A stretch of DNA of 64,000 nt from Guillardia theta CCMP2712. Lineage: Eukaryota > Cryptophyceae > Pyrenomonadales > Geminigeraceae. The stretch lies in the NCBI RefSeq assembly GCF_000315625.1, contig NW_005434646.1, positions 115,472-179,471 of the forward strand, read 5' to 3'. The notes below the pieces were generated by a model. The model saw only the letters and a list, made by a program, of their open reading frames with translations, was not told the DNA's origin and made no database searches. How positions within the stretch are numbered: position 1 is the first letter of the stretch; every line of letters begins with the position of its first letter. The position numbers were made by a program, and so were the translations under genes. Shown here one piece after another: positions 1-11,439 of the stretch.

Positions 1-24
1 TAGGCTGAGGGTTGTGGAAGAGGA

Positions 25-136
25 GACGGAGGAGAGGAGAGGAGAGGAGAGGAGAGGAGAGGAGAGGAGAGGAGAGGAGAGGAGAGGAGAGGAGAGGAGA
101 GGAGAGGAGAGGAGAGGAGAGGAGAGGAGAGGAGAG
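25..136. repeat. (GGAGA)n pentanucleotide microsatellite
   Basis: An uninterrupted purine tract of the 5-mer ggaga, about 20 copies, lies just upstream of the BAR-domain gene. Similar GA/CT tracts recur in spacers and introns of the window. Confidence 0.95.
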
Positions 137-194
137 CATTCAATTGTGAGGATACAATGACATGATAGGAAGCTTTCTCAAATATTGCCTGACA

Positions 195-1639
195 ATGATG
201 CAGATGCCGCTTGGATTCGGGGATGGCGGGCTGGAGGGCATGTGGAAGCGAGCAGCCGCAGGAGCGAAGGTGCAAGAGACAGAACCATGAAGGCGAGCGG
301 ATGACGTGTAGCAGGTGCTGGCAAGAGATGCCATGAAGGGAGGAACGCAGGTAGTTCACAAGATGTCGGAGGTACGAAAATGAACCGTCCGCTCTCCCTC
401 CTGATTCTCTTCCTTCAGGTTGACGTCAAGGGAGCAGCGAAGCGATTGACACAGAAAGTGATGGAGAGAGCAGAGGGAAGCGGGTTCACTCTAGTCGAGG
501 AGCTCCCAGAGATCGAAAACGCCATGGCAAACCTGAAGCAGACTGAAGCTGCTTACAAGGAGCTACTGGCTGTTCTCAGAGAGGCTTTCTCCGCTCAAGT
601 GCATGTCGTTTCGAAACAAGTGAGAGGCCTGTTGCTCTCTCCTCCTCCTCAAAGGAACTGTTGATCTCTCCTTCTCTCACTTCCCCTTCGCAGCTGAGAG
701 TTGCAAACAAAGTCGAGGTGATCGGGTCTGACCTTGAGGCAATGGAGGTATTTGAGCTATTTGACATCGAGATTGTCTGCTCGCTTCTAAGACAACTGGC
801 AGGTTGGTCGTGTGCTCTGCAGCTACAGTAGGAACCTTGTCACTTGCTCTGAGCGTGCAAGAGATTTGCAGTATATCAAGGTTTTGACATCCTGCCACGT
901 TATTCCTCATATGATGACTTATGATTCAGGAGGCAGCAGACGTCTTGGAACGAGCGCAGGACGATTACGATTACAAGAGCTATGATTCGCCTGTATGACC
1001 GTGATCGTTGTGTTGAGAACTCGTCTGTACGATGTCTGCCAATGCTATGAGACTTTCGACTGTTCGACAGTATGAGGCTGTGAAGTGACTTCATACTTTC
1101 AGGCCTCAAAACTTGTACTGGCTCTGGACACTTTCATCAAGGAGGAGCTTGCAGAGGTAGCTCGTGCGAGCCAGGGCGTCTCTCAAATTCCGTTCAGGCC
1201 ATGGCAGCCCGTACGAGGTACAAGGACAACAGACGAGAGGTAAGGATTTCTTCTCACAAGGATTCGAAGCTGAGCCATTGACAGGTCAGTCTGAATATCA
1301 AGAAAGTCCAAGACCTAGAGGCCAAGGGGCACGCGGACAAGGCTGCTTCCGTCAAGACGACGGTGAGCGAGAAGGTGGGGAGGATGAGAACAAGGCTAAT
1401 TGGGACGGCAGATCGAGCAAGGCAAAGAGCAGCTGCAACAGCATCGGGATGAGCTGATGCGGCTGTTCATGAACGTTGAGCAGAAGAAGCCGCTGCTGCA
1501 GTCGGCTGTGCAGACGTTCCTGCAGGTACATGCGGAACTCTAGTCCTCCTCATTCTCAACTGCACTGCAGGCACAGATGCAGTTCCATGAGGACTGCTTG
1601 AAGTCAACAGAAGAGGCTCTGGTTCAGTGCAAGGGGTAA
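195..1639 (+). CDS. BAR-domain (membrane-curvature) protein, 11 exons
   Basis: Eleven exons splice in frame to about 287 residues: 195-269, 315-350, 419-619, 694-747, 803-880, 930-992, 1103-1156, 1198-1239, 1285-1362, 1412-1525 and 1571-1639. Every junction is phase 0 with GT..AG ends, and introns are 41-110 nt. The product is almost wholly helical and charged. The second half reads like a BAR domain: LVLALDTFIKEEL, then a basic RTRYKDNRRE turn, and a last helix AQMQFHEDCLKSTEEAL, as in arfaptin/amphiphysin-type BAR proteins. BAR dimers bind curved membranes during vesicle formation; the role here is inferred. The N-terminus begins MMQMPLGFGDGG and could help insert into membrane. The last codon is followed by a possible donor (ggtaag), so a further exon cannot be excluded. 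It is convergent with the NHL gene. Confidence 0.75.
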
Positions 1640-1673
1640 GAGGAGAAGTTGAGACAGAGACTAGTTGTTGCTG

Positions 1674-3681
1674 CTAGCGAACATCAAAGAACCTTGCAAC
1701 GACGAGCATCTCAACCGAGACAAGAATCATCCCTAACAGTGTAGCTGGCGGCGATCTTCTTTCGTTTGCTGTTCACAAGGTCAGGCATCATTCAGCATTG
1801 GCACTCTTCTCTCTCACCTCCTCCCTGGGGCCCAGTGATGAGGATCGAGTTGTTGAGAACGATGGTGGTGCTCGAACAGCTGCCTCCGCAGTTGACGAGG
1901 CGGATCCGATGGTTCTGATAGTCTGCTATGAAGAGAAGGTCCCCCTTCCCGGTCATGGCCATCCCCGACATCTGGTTGAACTGTGCGCTCTCTGCTGCCC
2001 CATCCTTGTAGCCGGTACCTTGCGACTCACACGCCCCGCTCCCGGTACACACGCTCGTGTCGAAGCACAACCGGTTGGTGTTGGGAGCTGTGCACGAGCA
2101 TGGCGCCGAGTCTGGTTGCACGAATTTGGGGCTGGAGCCATCGGCACAGTAAGGAGCCTTGGCAGCGTCTGGCTGACTTGCGTTGCACAAGCAAGGGCTG
2201 GAGGTATAGCAGATGCCGTTGACGATGTACTTGCCGCCTTTGCACGCCAGCACTCCTGTGATGCTGGCGATATTGGGAAACGGCGTCGGTCCCACCCTCC
2301 GCACGCGATCCCACTGGGAGTCAGCCACGTAGACCCAGTCGTTGGAGGAAGGGATCGCGATGCCCACTGGAATGCCGAGCTTGGCCGAGTATATCGTGTT
2401 GTCCGTGCTGTTCACTCCATCTGTCGCTCCGGCCACTGACGGCAGCCCTCCGTACAAGTCCACGTCCCCGTTGTCCACCCTCGCGCGGCGGATCACGTTG
2501 TTCTGCCCGTCGGCTATGTAGATCCACACGCCATCGGGTGACACCCTCACGTACTGGGGGCTGTTGTATGCCGCTGTCTTGCCCAGTCCGTTGGCGTAGC
2601 CTGCGATCCCCAGGCACCTTCCTTCATTCGTGCAGTCAGCATCGGTCTGGCAGAGGGCGCCCGTGTTGGGCGCCAAGCAGGTGCAGGTCACCCCAGTGCC
2701 TGAGCAGCTCGGGGTGGGGGAGCCTCGAGGGCAGATGGTCGTGTTGTACTGCACCGTCTGACAGTTGCTGGATGAAGACACAACGAGGGAACAGGAGCAC
2801 ACCTGTCCTGTCTGCGTGCATGCGCCTTTGGGTTGGTAGAAACCTAAACTGCAGACACTCTTCGCCACTGTGGGACCAGACTTGGTGGTCACGGAGTAGC
2901 TGGGCAGGCTGATCCATCGGATCCTGTTGTTGTTCGTATCAGCTACCGCCAGCCCCGTTCCTTGGGGATGAAACGAGACAGAGGCTGGCAACCAGAACTT
3001 TGACAGGGTCCCAACGCCATCCTGGTAACCTTGAGTGAAACCTGCTATGGTCTCCACGTTGCCAGTCGCCAAGGTGACCTTTCTTATCCTGTTGTTCGCG
3101 CTGTCCGCCACAGCCACCCACGTCCCGTCAGGCGAGATATCCACACCCAAAGGTTTCTGAAACTGAGCCGTCGTGGCGCTCCCATCTGCCAGTCCTGGCT
3201 GACCGTTCCCAGCAATGGTAGTCACGGTGACATCGTTGGAGGACCAGCCTTGTGCCCCCTTGTTGATGCGCCGGATGACATGGTTGCGAGAGTCAGCGAC
3301 GACGAGGAATGATTCATCGGGGGACAGGGCTACGTCCGAGGGGAAGTTGAAGCTAGCAGACGCTCCGTTGCCGTTCTGATTCGAAAGATCTCCGTTCCCT
3401 GCGACAGTCGACACAGAAGCCTTCTGCTGCTGCGAGTCCCAGTACCTGAAGAGAATGAGCATGCTGTTTGCAGTCGAAGGATAGTTCTGTGCTGTCGCAA
3501 CACTGCAAGCGAGCATTACGAGAAGAAGGTGAACTAAAAGCGATCGCGTGAGCCTCGGACATCTGCCTGTGACAGTTCGGCATGCAGAGCCCTTTCTGCA
3601 AGCGAACCAAGGATTGCCCTCTCCTGATGCAAATTCGTTTTTCACAGTGAACATCAGTCGCACATGCAAAAGAGTGGACAA
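1674..3681 (-). CDS. Secreted NHL-repeat beta-propeller protein with Cys-rich inserts
   Basis: A long open frame (1792-3681) encodes at least four NHL-type repeats of the form VALSPDESFLVVADSRNHVI, VDISPDGTWVAVADSANNRI, VSFHPQGTGLAVADTNNNRI and VRVSPDGVWIYIADGQNNVI, with a last one near the C-terminus (FIADYQNHRIRLV). Two Cys-rich inserts between repeats are probably disulphide-bonded. A hydrophobic stretch LLVHLLLVMLACSVATAQ about 60 residues in looks like a signal peptide, so the true start is probably an internal Met, or the first residues come from a separate exon. At the 3' end a donor (gtgagag at about 1815) precedes the frame's stop. Splicing to an acceptor near 1767 would add a hydrophobic tail ending at 1674. 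NHL propellers are protein- or ligand-binding platforms; no enzyme motif was seen. Confidence 0.7.
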
Positions 3682-3736
3682 AACTCTGTTCCTGGCTTGC
3701 TGTGCTTTAGAGGAAGCAGGACGTTTTTTTGCTTGA

Positions 3737-4960
3737 TGGAAAGCGATAAATCAACTTTGAAAGGATCAACTCTTCACCTGTGGAATGTCCTGCTAAACTG
3801 CTAACTGACAACGATGGGAGGAGAGAGACTGAAGCTAAGATTGCTTGTTGCTACAGACAACAGCCTCATCCTCCGGGCATGGCTCTACATGCCATGGATG
3901 ATATCAGGGCAGCGTTCCAGTGTCCGGTGAAACTCAAGAGACATCAGCGCCGCCCGGACCTCCTGGCCCGGCCAATCATAGGCATGGACTCAGTGACTCA
4001 GTCTAGTAACGATACACCCGGACTCGATTCCCGGCGGCCGCCGGCCCGGCGCGACCTTGTAGTACCTAGTACTTTACTCAAAGTTAAGTTAAAAAGCAGT
4101 ACGAGCCACATCCGTCGGAAATTTCGCTTGGTCCCTTTTTATTTCACTTTCAATTTTATAGCATCATTTTAAATTGATGGAACATTTCCGCTCAGTACTG
4201 TGCGTCTGTTGGACACTACTGCCTTGTTTCAAAAAGTTATTATAAATAGTACCAGGTACGTTGACTGTTATTGCAGTATAGGAAAGTTGACAAGATCGAA
4301 CAGTAACAGCAGTACCCCACCACCCCTCCACAGCCGACTTTGTACCGGAATGTCACCCATTTGGCACTTTTACAGGTAAAACTTTCACTTACCGTGCACC
4401 TTATACCCCCTTGACTTCTAACTCTATAACTATATACAAACTAGCTTTAAAAGGATAAAAAGACCACCGGTATGCTTTATTTGCAGGATTATAGTACTCT
4501 GAGGTGCTGCGTACCATGGGTGGGGCAGGTGTATTGTTAAATGTACATATCAATTTTAATTGTAAAACTCGGTTCGACCACAGTGAGTCCTCGTGATTCA
4601 TGGTCGTCAGGTGATCCAGGTGGAGAAGAAGCGCCGCTGAGAACAGGGAGACGAAGAGGATCGAGACGGAGAGAGCCAAGAACGGCATTCTCAATAACAT
4701 TTTGAGTGCCGGTGACAAACGAGTAGAGTCAAGAGAGCATAAGGCGAGACAAGTGGAGGAGAAGAGTTAACAGGTGAAGGGGTCGCACTTGCCAGGGACA
4801 GGCGCAGGGCTCCGCGCACTGTCTACTTATCATCGAAGATTCCATCGAAAGAGAAGAGAAGCTAAAATAACATATTGTGCGTAACGTACATCGGCCTTTT
4901 GGTGACACCTTGGGTATATTGCGCAGTGACGTCGAGAGCAGCAACAAGAGCAAGCAGCTC
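3737..4960. other. Intergenic stretch with a CCGG-rich islet
   Basis: No convincing gene. It holds a GC-rich patch (3948-4062) with ggactcagtgactcag and ccggcggccgccgg, then an AT-rich segment. A 105-codon open frame on the minus strand (4401-4718) has a hydrophobic N-terminus but no recognisable family or splice support. Confidence 0.5.
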
Positions 4961-4963
4961 TGA

Positions 4964-5632
4964 TTGAACGCAAAGACCCGAACTGGCTTTCCAACGACCA
5001 AAAGCTTATCAACGATGAAGAAGATGTTAAACGGATTGTTTGGGAGGGGAAAGGGTACTGGCACGAAATCGTCGCAAATATCGAAGCCAAAGGCAGCCAG
5101 CTCCGAGGAGAGTCCGGCCTCGGACGCGCAATCGAAGATCGAAAAGGCGAAGAACGGCCGAAAATGCATCGACAAGGACAACTTGGAGAACGAGGGGATG
5201 AATTTAGCGCCGCCAGTCAGACGAAAATCCTTGAGTTTAAAGGGAGGTGAAGCGACGAGCGACCCCAGCACTCCGACAGGAGACCCAATCAGCGACATTG
5301 AGCGAAAGAAGCTGCGTTTCAGGCAGCAGATGTCCTTCTCATCCTACGACTTGACTGCAGAGGAGAAGCCCAGAGCTAAGGGATCAGCGTTTTCTTCTAG
5401 CATGAATCACCCTCGGCGCAAGAGTCTTCCGATGTATATCAACCCCAAGAACAGCGCAAGCACAGGATGTTTAGACCTGCTATCGTCGGGTTCACTTGAT
5501 ACATCAGATGAAAGTTGCAGGATTCACCGACCTGAGGACGTAGATGACGTCATGCTGGCAAAACTTGTGCAGGAAGAAACCAGGGCTATGGCAATAGTGA
5601 ATGGTGAGTTCAGATTTAAGCCCGATTTCTAG
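4964..5632 (+). CDS. Basic, Ser-rich protein of unknown function
   Basis: An uninterrupted frame of 222 codons. The product is basic and rich in Ser, Lys and Pro, with no membrane segment. It repeats the motif RRKSL (PPVRRKSLSLKG and HPRRKSLPMYIN), a typical basophilic-kinase site, and contains RFRQQMSFSSYDLT, which resembles another phosphosite. The C-terminal part (RPEDVDDVMLAKLVQEETRAM) is acidic and helical. A Met 18 codons in (MKKMLNGLFGRGKG) is an alternative start. An aataaa lies about 75 nt after the stop. I do not recognise the family; a phosphorylated adaptor is possible but unproven. Confidence 0.55.
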   Translation: MNAKTRTGFPTTKSLSTMKKMLNGLFGRGKGTGTKSSQISKPKAASSEESPASDAQSKIEKAKNGRKCIDKDNLENEGMNLAPPVRRKSLSLKGGEATSDPSTPTGDPISDIERKKLRFRQQMSFSSYDLTAEEKPRAKGSAFSSSMNHPRRKSLPMYINPKNSASTGCLDLLSSGSLDTSDESCRIHRPEDVDDVMLAKLVQEETRAMAIVNGEFRFKPDF

Positions 5633-5811
5633 TGAGAACGATGCTGCTGATCCTGAATGGTTTAGTCTTTCGAAAAAAAATATTCTTGCATCATTCAAAG
5701 AGCAACAATAAAACTATCGTGAGATGTGCATGATTGACAAAAACATGCTTAGCATGAGAGTGTAGGCTGCTGCATTGTCGACTTTTCGTCGCATCGAACC
5801 ATTCATGACAC

Positions 5812-7360
5812 TCATTTGGCTTCTCCCTGGAGGAGCATATTCAGCAATTTTTCGGATGCGCACAGAAGTAGATATCTACCAAACATGCTTCGAATCTGCA
5901 TTGCTGGAGCTTTGATTTGAATCCAAGTCTTTCCACCATTGACTGTTCTGAAGATCTTCCCCGTTGAGGTTCCTGCAATGATAACATCGGAGCTTGAGAT
6001 GTACAAGCCAGTCAAACTCTCATTTATTCCTGTGGAGTATGAGAATGCACTCATGAAGAAAGCGGTGATTACCAAGTGTATGCTCAACCCATGTACTGTG
6101 ATTGTAAATCAGCAAGGAACCAGAGTCTGTTCCCACTAACACCTGCATGCCTGCATTAGCGAGCAACGAGATCGCGAAATAAACCCTAACCCACCTGCAT
6201 CGTTCCATCAATCCAATTTCGAATCGCGCAAGATAGAAAATTTTTGCCAACCTGTACAAAGATAAGTGTCGACACTGAGCAGCACAACGTCAAAGACAAC
6301 AAAATGAGCCATACAATGTGATCAAGTTTGATTGGACCACAAGATGACTCTGAAGTGCAATTTGTCCATTCCCAATGAATGTTCTACTCCACAAACCAAT
6401 GAGTCAAGTGAAAGAAAGTTCGATGTCACTTGATTTCGTCTACTCACATTGTTGTTGTGGTTGGACACGGGGACAACCCGGAAAATTGTCATAGAAGTAC
6501 CACAGGCTACCAAGTCACTCAGTCTATCAGAAGCCTGATGAATACATGTAAACAACAACCACAATTGAGTGTATATCAAAACACAGTGTACCAGTCTCAG
6601 CAGAGAGTATTGGATGGAATCGATACTCTTCAGCCGCAAGTAGTTTGTCTGTCCACTCCAATCTACAGACACTTGGATGGCCGTCCCAAAGCTTCCCACG
6701 ATGACTCCATTGCTAAAATCGCTGAATCTTACCCCGTGCCTACAATGCAGTCTATTACAGTTATGCAGAGGCGAACTAGTGGAATTACAGATCGATGTAA
6801 GCCGTGTCGTTTGTGACATGAGTACTGTTCTGCGTGCACAAGCTCCCCTCGCTCGGGCATCTCAAGAAGACCGTATTCCAAGTGCTCATATCTTGAGTAG
6901 AAATGAAAGTGCCCTGACAAGAAAACGTTTGACTGAGCATGCAGCACAATTGCATTGCGACACCTTCTCCCCAACGACGTACGCGGGTCCTGTTGCTTGC
7001 ATGTAGTAGACACCCAAGAAGTCCAGAGAAAGTTGTGTGAGGCTCAGCTAGTCAGAAGTCAGAAGCTCTGTTGTTGTTGCCGCACTGCATCTCGACAACA
7101 CTCACACTTTCCCAGGAGATCCCATGATTTCTCGTCATGATAGCAGTTCCCCTTGAGCCCACTACCAGACCATTCCTAAGATCCGCGAAGCAGACCTGTC
7201 TCGTCTCAGTGCCGATTCATTCGAGGTCAGATGCACGTACGTCGTTCAGATCGTTAGGTGTAACGCCCGTGCCCTGCAGCTGCCAGGATAACCCTGCATC
7301 GCTACTCGCAATGATCTTGCCTTCTTTTCCCACAGCATGGATCCAAGCGTACCTTTAAAG
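5812..7360 (-). CDS. BNR/Asp-box beta-propeller protein (Ycf48/HCF136-like), multi-exon
   Basis: Several minus-strand exons carry successive propeller blades. About 7355-7240 reads AVGKEGKIIASSDAGLSWQL. About 7195-7110 reads VCFADLRNGLVVGSRGTA followed by an Asp-box-like TRNHGISW. About 6740-6610 reads RFSDFSNGVIVGSFGTAIQV. About 6170-6100 has VGTDSGSLLIYNH. The last exon has SDVIIAGTSTGKIFRTVNGG followed by KTW. The (S/T)xDxGxxW pattern and GTxGxIxxT blades are those of BNR/Asp-box propellers, including the photosystem II assembly factor Ycf48/HCF136 and sortilins. Assignment to either is inference. Exon borders between about 6900 and 6300 are uncertain and the first exon was not found. A plastid role would require an N-terminal presequence. 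Confidence 0.45.
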
Positions 7361-7699
7361 GTTCGCATAAGGATTGAAGCAAACGAACTGTTGTCCGTGA
7401 AGAGACTAAGTAAAACAGAGCCATCGAGCAGACAATCATCAATGAAGGGCACTACACACCAAACTCATATTCACTTGAACGATATATAAAACCTGCTCGC
7501 GAGTTGAGCGTCGTAGAGTTGAGCCGAGCATCGTTTGTACATCAGGAGTAAAAAAGTGGCTTGGATGAGCAGCATGCGCTGTATTGGAGTAATCGTTCTC
7601 AATCTGGACAATTTCAAACGCATCGCTGGCTTGATCAGGCAATGAGCTGTTTTTGTTTTCATTTCTTGTCGAACACGGCAAGAAGACATTTTGTCGCCG

Positions 7700-8339
7700 T
7701 TGTTTGGAGAATCAGAGCAGCTTTCGGGAGCGATAGTGCATGGGGTCCATCAGAACTCTATTGTACATCTGGCAGCCTTAGCCTCCTCCTCCTCCTCCTC
7801 CTCTTGTCCGCCTCTGATTGCCATCTCGTAGCCCTCCTTCTATGTGCCAGGCTTGTGGCATCCCCGACGATTTGACCTACCCCTACCCCCACTGCCATTT
7901 CCCTGTTCTACTACCCGTGGTGTGCAGCCAACATGTACTTATCTTGGACCCCACCCCTTCCGCTTCTGAGACCACCCCCTGGTAACCCAGTCACGACCCC
8001 TGTATCCTTCCTTTGACCGTCGGGGCGCCGACACAAACGGATAGAAACCTGCTGGCAGCTAAACTGGTTTAAACCAGTTTAAACCGACGGCTGAGTACCT
8101 AATCCAGCCCTGAACTAAATTCGATACGGCCTGGGCTGGCATCATGCCTCCCGGGCCGGCGGGGCGGCCCCGATCGGAGACTGCATACTGCCTGTGTAAG
8201 AGAGAGATGCGGCGACTTGCGGCAGTGTAGGGATGGAACATGGCAATGATAACGATGAAGTGGGAACATGGCATGGTCACAACAGGAAAGTTCAAAGCTT
8301 GTTGTCAACTTCATCTTATCCTTTGAAGACGAGACAGTA
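7700..8339. other. Intergenic stretch with C-rich tract and 20-bp palindrome
   Basis: No gene seen. It contains cctacccctaccccc-type C-rich DNA (7875-8000), a perfect 20-bp palindrome at 8061-8080 and a CCGG-rich islet (8130-8175), just upstream of the ankyrin-TM gene. Confidence 0.5.
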
Positions 8340-10001
8340 ATGCATTCTACGAAGCTGGTACTGGTGGCTCTTCTCTGCCTCTCACACGCACTTGTCCTGA
8401 GCCGTTCTGAAAGCGTCCTAGTACGGTTCGAGGCGTACAGGTATAATCCTCTGCAAGGACCCTTTGCTTCTGCTGCAGACAGACTTGAACGGCAGCTTAT
8501 GCTTCTCTACGATATGACGGACATAGCGGAAGAGTACGACGACAGTGCAGGATCTCCGAGGGATATAGGGTCCTTTCTGAACAGAAGCGCAGCGTACATC
8601 TTCAAGACCGCCAAGATTCCTGAGGTTGTGAAGGAGAGCTTGAATCAAACGAGACTGTGGAACAACATGACAGAGCTGCACGAGACCGTGAGAACTTTCA
8701 AGGCCATCCTCCATCACCTCTCTAAGTCCTCCGTGCCCCCATCAGAGCAAGACCAGTACCTCGCTACCTGCTTCAAGGCTGCTGCGATCCCTGTGCAGGC
8801 GAGGCTGAAGGGGCTGCAGGAGAGGCAGGCAGGCAACAAGCCTACCAAGATTCTCCTGAGCTCCCTGAGCTCCTTCAACAAGACGTTTCCCACGACCCCA
8901 AGAGAGGCCATGTTGCGACGGAGACTACAGCAGAGCAAAGAGCAGTGCAGTCCGCGGGGCATTGGAAGACGTCTGGAGCTGAAGCCTGTCCTGCTGCCTG
9001 CTGAGATTCATCAGAAGATGCTGGTGGAGCAGTTCGAGCTCAGGTTGGCCTACCTGGGGATCGAGAGCTCAAAGATTCAGTTCCCTCAGGAAGACCGCCA
9101 AGTCATCAACATCATTGAGGAAGGGGAAGCATTCGCAGAACTCGTCCGCAACACCAAGGAGCTACCGAGAAACCAGTCCGCGTGGGGCAAGGCAGAGCAG
9201 AACATCCTATCATACCATCTATGCAAGGCTGCCGCGCTCGGAGACATCGGTACCCTCGAGAAGCTCATCCTCCATGGCGCCAGGGCGTCTTGGGCTTGTC
9301 CCCCATGGGGCGACACTCCTTTACATGCCGCCTGCAGGGCAGGGGAGGGCAAGGCTGCGTCCTTCCTCATCGCCCGTGGAGCCAACCCGCACGCACTGAC
9401 TGAGATGGAGGGGTGGACCCCGCTGCACATGGCGAGCGCATCAGGGAACAGAGACCTTGTGGAGCTCCTCCTGCGTATTGGATCGCGTGTGACGCTGCAG
9501 GGTCCTCCCCCCTTCGACCTTAATGCGTTCGACTGCGCAATCGTGAATGGCATCGACAGGAGTGACCCTGTGGTCATCCGCCTTCAGAACACGTTAGAAA
9601 ATGTGCTGGGGAGGAGGGACATTCCGACATGGGAGGAGAGGATGTTGCAGGAGAAGAAGCAGAAGGATTTAGAGTTGAAGCAGATGAAGATGGGGATCCA
9701 GGTGAGGAGGCCGAGCATATTGACCTGCAGGATGATCTTCACTGAGCGGGTTGCAGACTCATGCTAGGATCATTCCCAATATGCATGTGCATGTTGACTC
9801 AAACCTTCAAGATCGAAAGAGGTTTTCCCTTAGAACTTCATTCCCTCGCTTTTGCTCACACTCGTTGCAGCTATCTTTATCATAGGCGAACTTTGTTGGA
9901 CAGCATGCAGACGCAAGAATATGACCGTTCAGATCGCAGCAATAGGATTAGCGTGCTGCACGGCGAAAAGAGGGAAGAGAATCCTTCGAACTTCACACTA
10001 G
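8340..10001 (+). CDS. Signal-peptide, ankyrin-repeat, single-pass membrane protein
   Basis: Two exons, 8340-9701 and 9834-10001, joined in phase 0 across a 132-nt intron, give 509 residues. I chose the ATG at 8340 because it opens directly into a signal peptide (KLVLVALLCLSHALVLS); the frame is open 24 codons further up. Residues about 30-290 are helical and unassigned. About three ankyrin repeats follow near residues 305-410, including GDTPLHAACRAGEGKAASFL and GWTPLHMASASGNRDLVELL. The second exon supplies a transmembrane helix (FIPSLLLTLVAAIFIIG) and a short basic, Cys-containing tail (WTACRRKN). With a signal peptide in front, the ankyrin repeats should lie in the lumen or outside the cell, which is unusual. 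A different acceptor near 9870 is out of phase and hits a stop at once. Confidence 0.75.
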
Positions 10002-10211
10002 GGCCTTCAAAGACCCAAGAGATGGAATTCGACACATCAGACGACCTGCTATGAGGGAGTAAATCATGCTGTTATGCTGGGTGTCTTGTCACAAAGCGAC
10101 ATCTTCTTTTCCTTACGGTACTTGTTGAATCTTTACAGAACTTGAACTTTAGATTGGATTGTTTAAAGTGAGAAACTCATGATCGATCGCCTAGTCCCTT
10201 GCGTTGTCCTC

Positions 10212-11315
10212 TCAGAGCGTTAACTTGGACTTCCTGGACGACGTGCGAGTCCAGGCCTGTGTGGCCCACAGCTTGAGCTTGTTCTGATGTCCTGCCTTCA
10301 CCACCCCCATGGCCTTGAATCTGCAGTGTCGTGAGCCGATCGAGACAAACGAGGGGGTAGCAACAACAAATGACAGGATGGGTGAGGGAAGGGAGTGGTT
10401 GGGGGAGGAGGGTGTGGCATCGCAAAAATGAAACCAGGGAGAGGAAGGAGGAAGGAGATACAAGAGAAGGGCAGACAACAGAGCACTCACTGCTCATTGC
10501 TGCAGATGCTCAACGATTCCATATCCATCTCCTCCTCCTCAAACCTTCTGACAACCTCCTCCCCGAGACCAAGATTCCTGATCCACTGACCGATCTTGTC
10601 GATCCCCATGTTGACAACAGGAGTCAGCGCTGGTCCGACGTCTTCTGCAGAGACAGGTCAAGAGAAGCGCCATGAGCGGAACGAGCACAAGACCTTGAGG
10701 GAGAGACTGAGAATGCCCGTCCATGGTGGCAGGAGGGACAACGGAGGGAATTTCTGGCATTCCTCCTGCATTGCTTCCTCCCTTCATCTTCCTGACTTTG
10801 TCCTTGGAGAAGTATGCCCTAGTTTCCACGCAGTTGCGAAGCATCGCAATGTCGTACTTGCGGTCGGGGTCGTTGTTGTACTGCCCGTCAGGGTGAGCCT
10901 TGATCTGTTCCACAAGGTCCGTGAGGTCTCGCATGCTCATCTTTCCCGATGTATTCGGATACACAATGGCCAAAGGCTTCTCTGTGCGCCGCCTTCCATC
11001 CTTCGGTGGGCGACCAGGTTGTGATGAAGGATGGAAATGGGCGATGGCGAAAGTAAAAACACTCGTTGAGAAGGCTTCTTCTCCCAACTGAGAGACTGCC
11101 AGGTTGCTTCTTGCTGCTGTCGAGCAGGACTGCATCATCAGCGTTTCACACTTGCCCTTGAAGATGGCAGCGGCTTGCTGCTCTGAAGTAGCGGGTTCTT
11201 CCGAGAACTGATCCCGGTTCAAGGGGGGGCCTCGCTTCTTCTTCTCGCCCCTCATAGACTCATCAAGCCTGTCTATCTCTGACTGTCGCTTTTGAGGCAA
11301 TCCACCATCCTCCAT
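10212..11315 (-). CDS. SAM-domain protein
   Basis: Minus-strand exons. The N-terminal exon (from about 11315 down to about 11165) is charged and basic (LDESMRGEKKKRGPPLNRD). A middle exon contains MSMRDLTDLVEQIKAHPDGQ and YDIAMLRNCVETRAYFSKDK, which I do not recognise. The last two exons form a sterile alpha motif: IGQWIRNLGLGEEVVRRFEE and the acidic helix after it (about 10590-10500), then FKAMGVVKAGHQNKLK (about 10322-10275). The CDS ends at 10212. SAM domains mediate protein-protein or RNA contacts. The true start may lie upstream, because the frame stays open to about 11430. It is convergent with the ankyrin-TM gene, 210 bp away. Confidence 0.6.
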
Positions 11316-11439
11316 GTCTTCGTCCTTCTCGAGGGACGTGTCATCGATCCCCGACTGGTTCTTCTCACCCTCACGCTCCTGCTCCTGCTGGTGGACCGTT
11401 CCCTGAACTCGTCGCTGCAGCTCGTTGACCGGACTCCCC

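Noticed and set aside
4401-4718. 105-codon minus-strand frame with a hydrophobic N-terminus
   Set aside because: No family, no conserved motif and an AT-rich tail; a chance frame is as likely as a secreted peptide.
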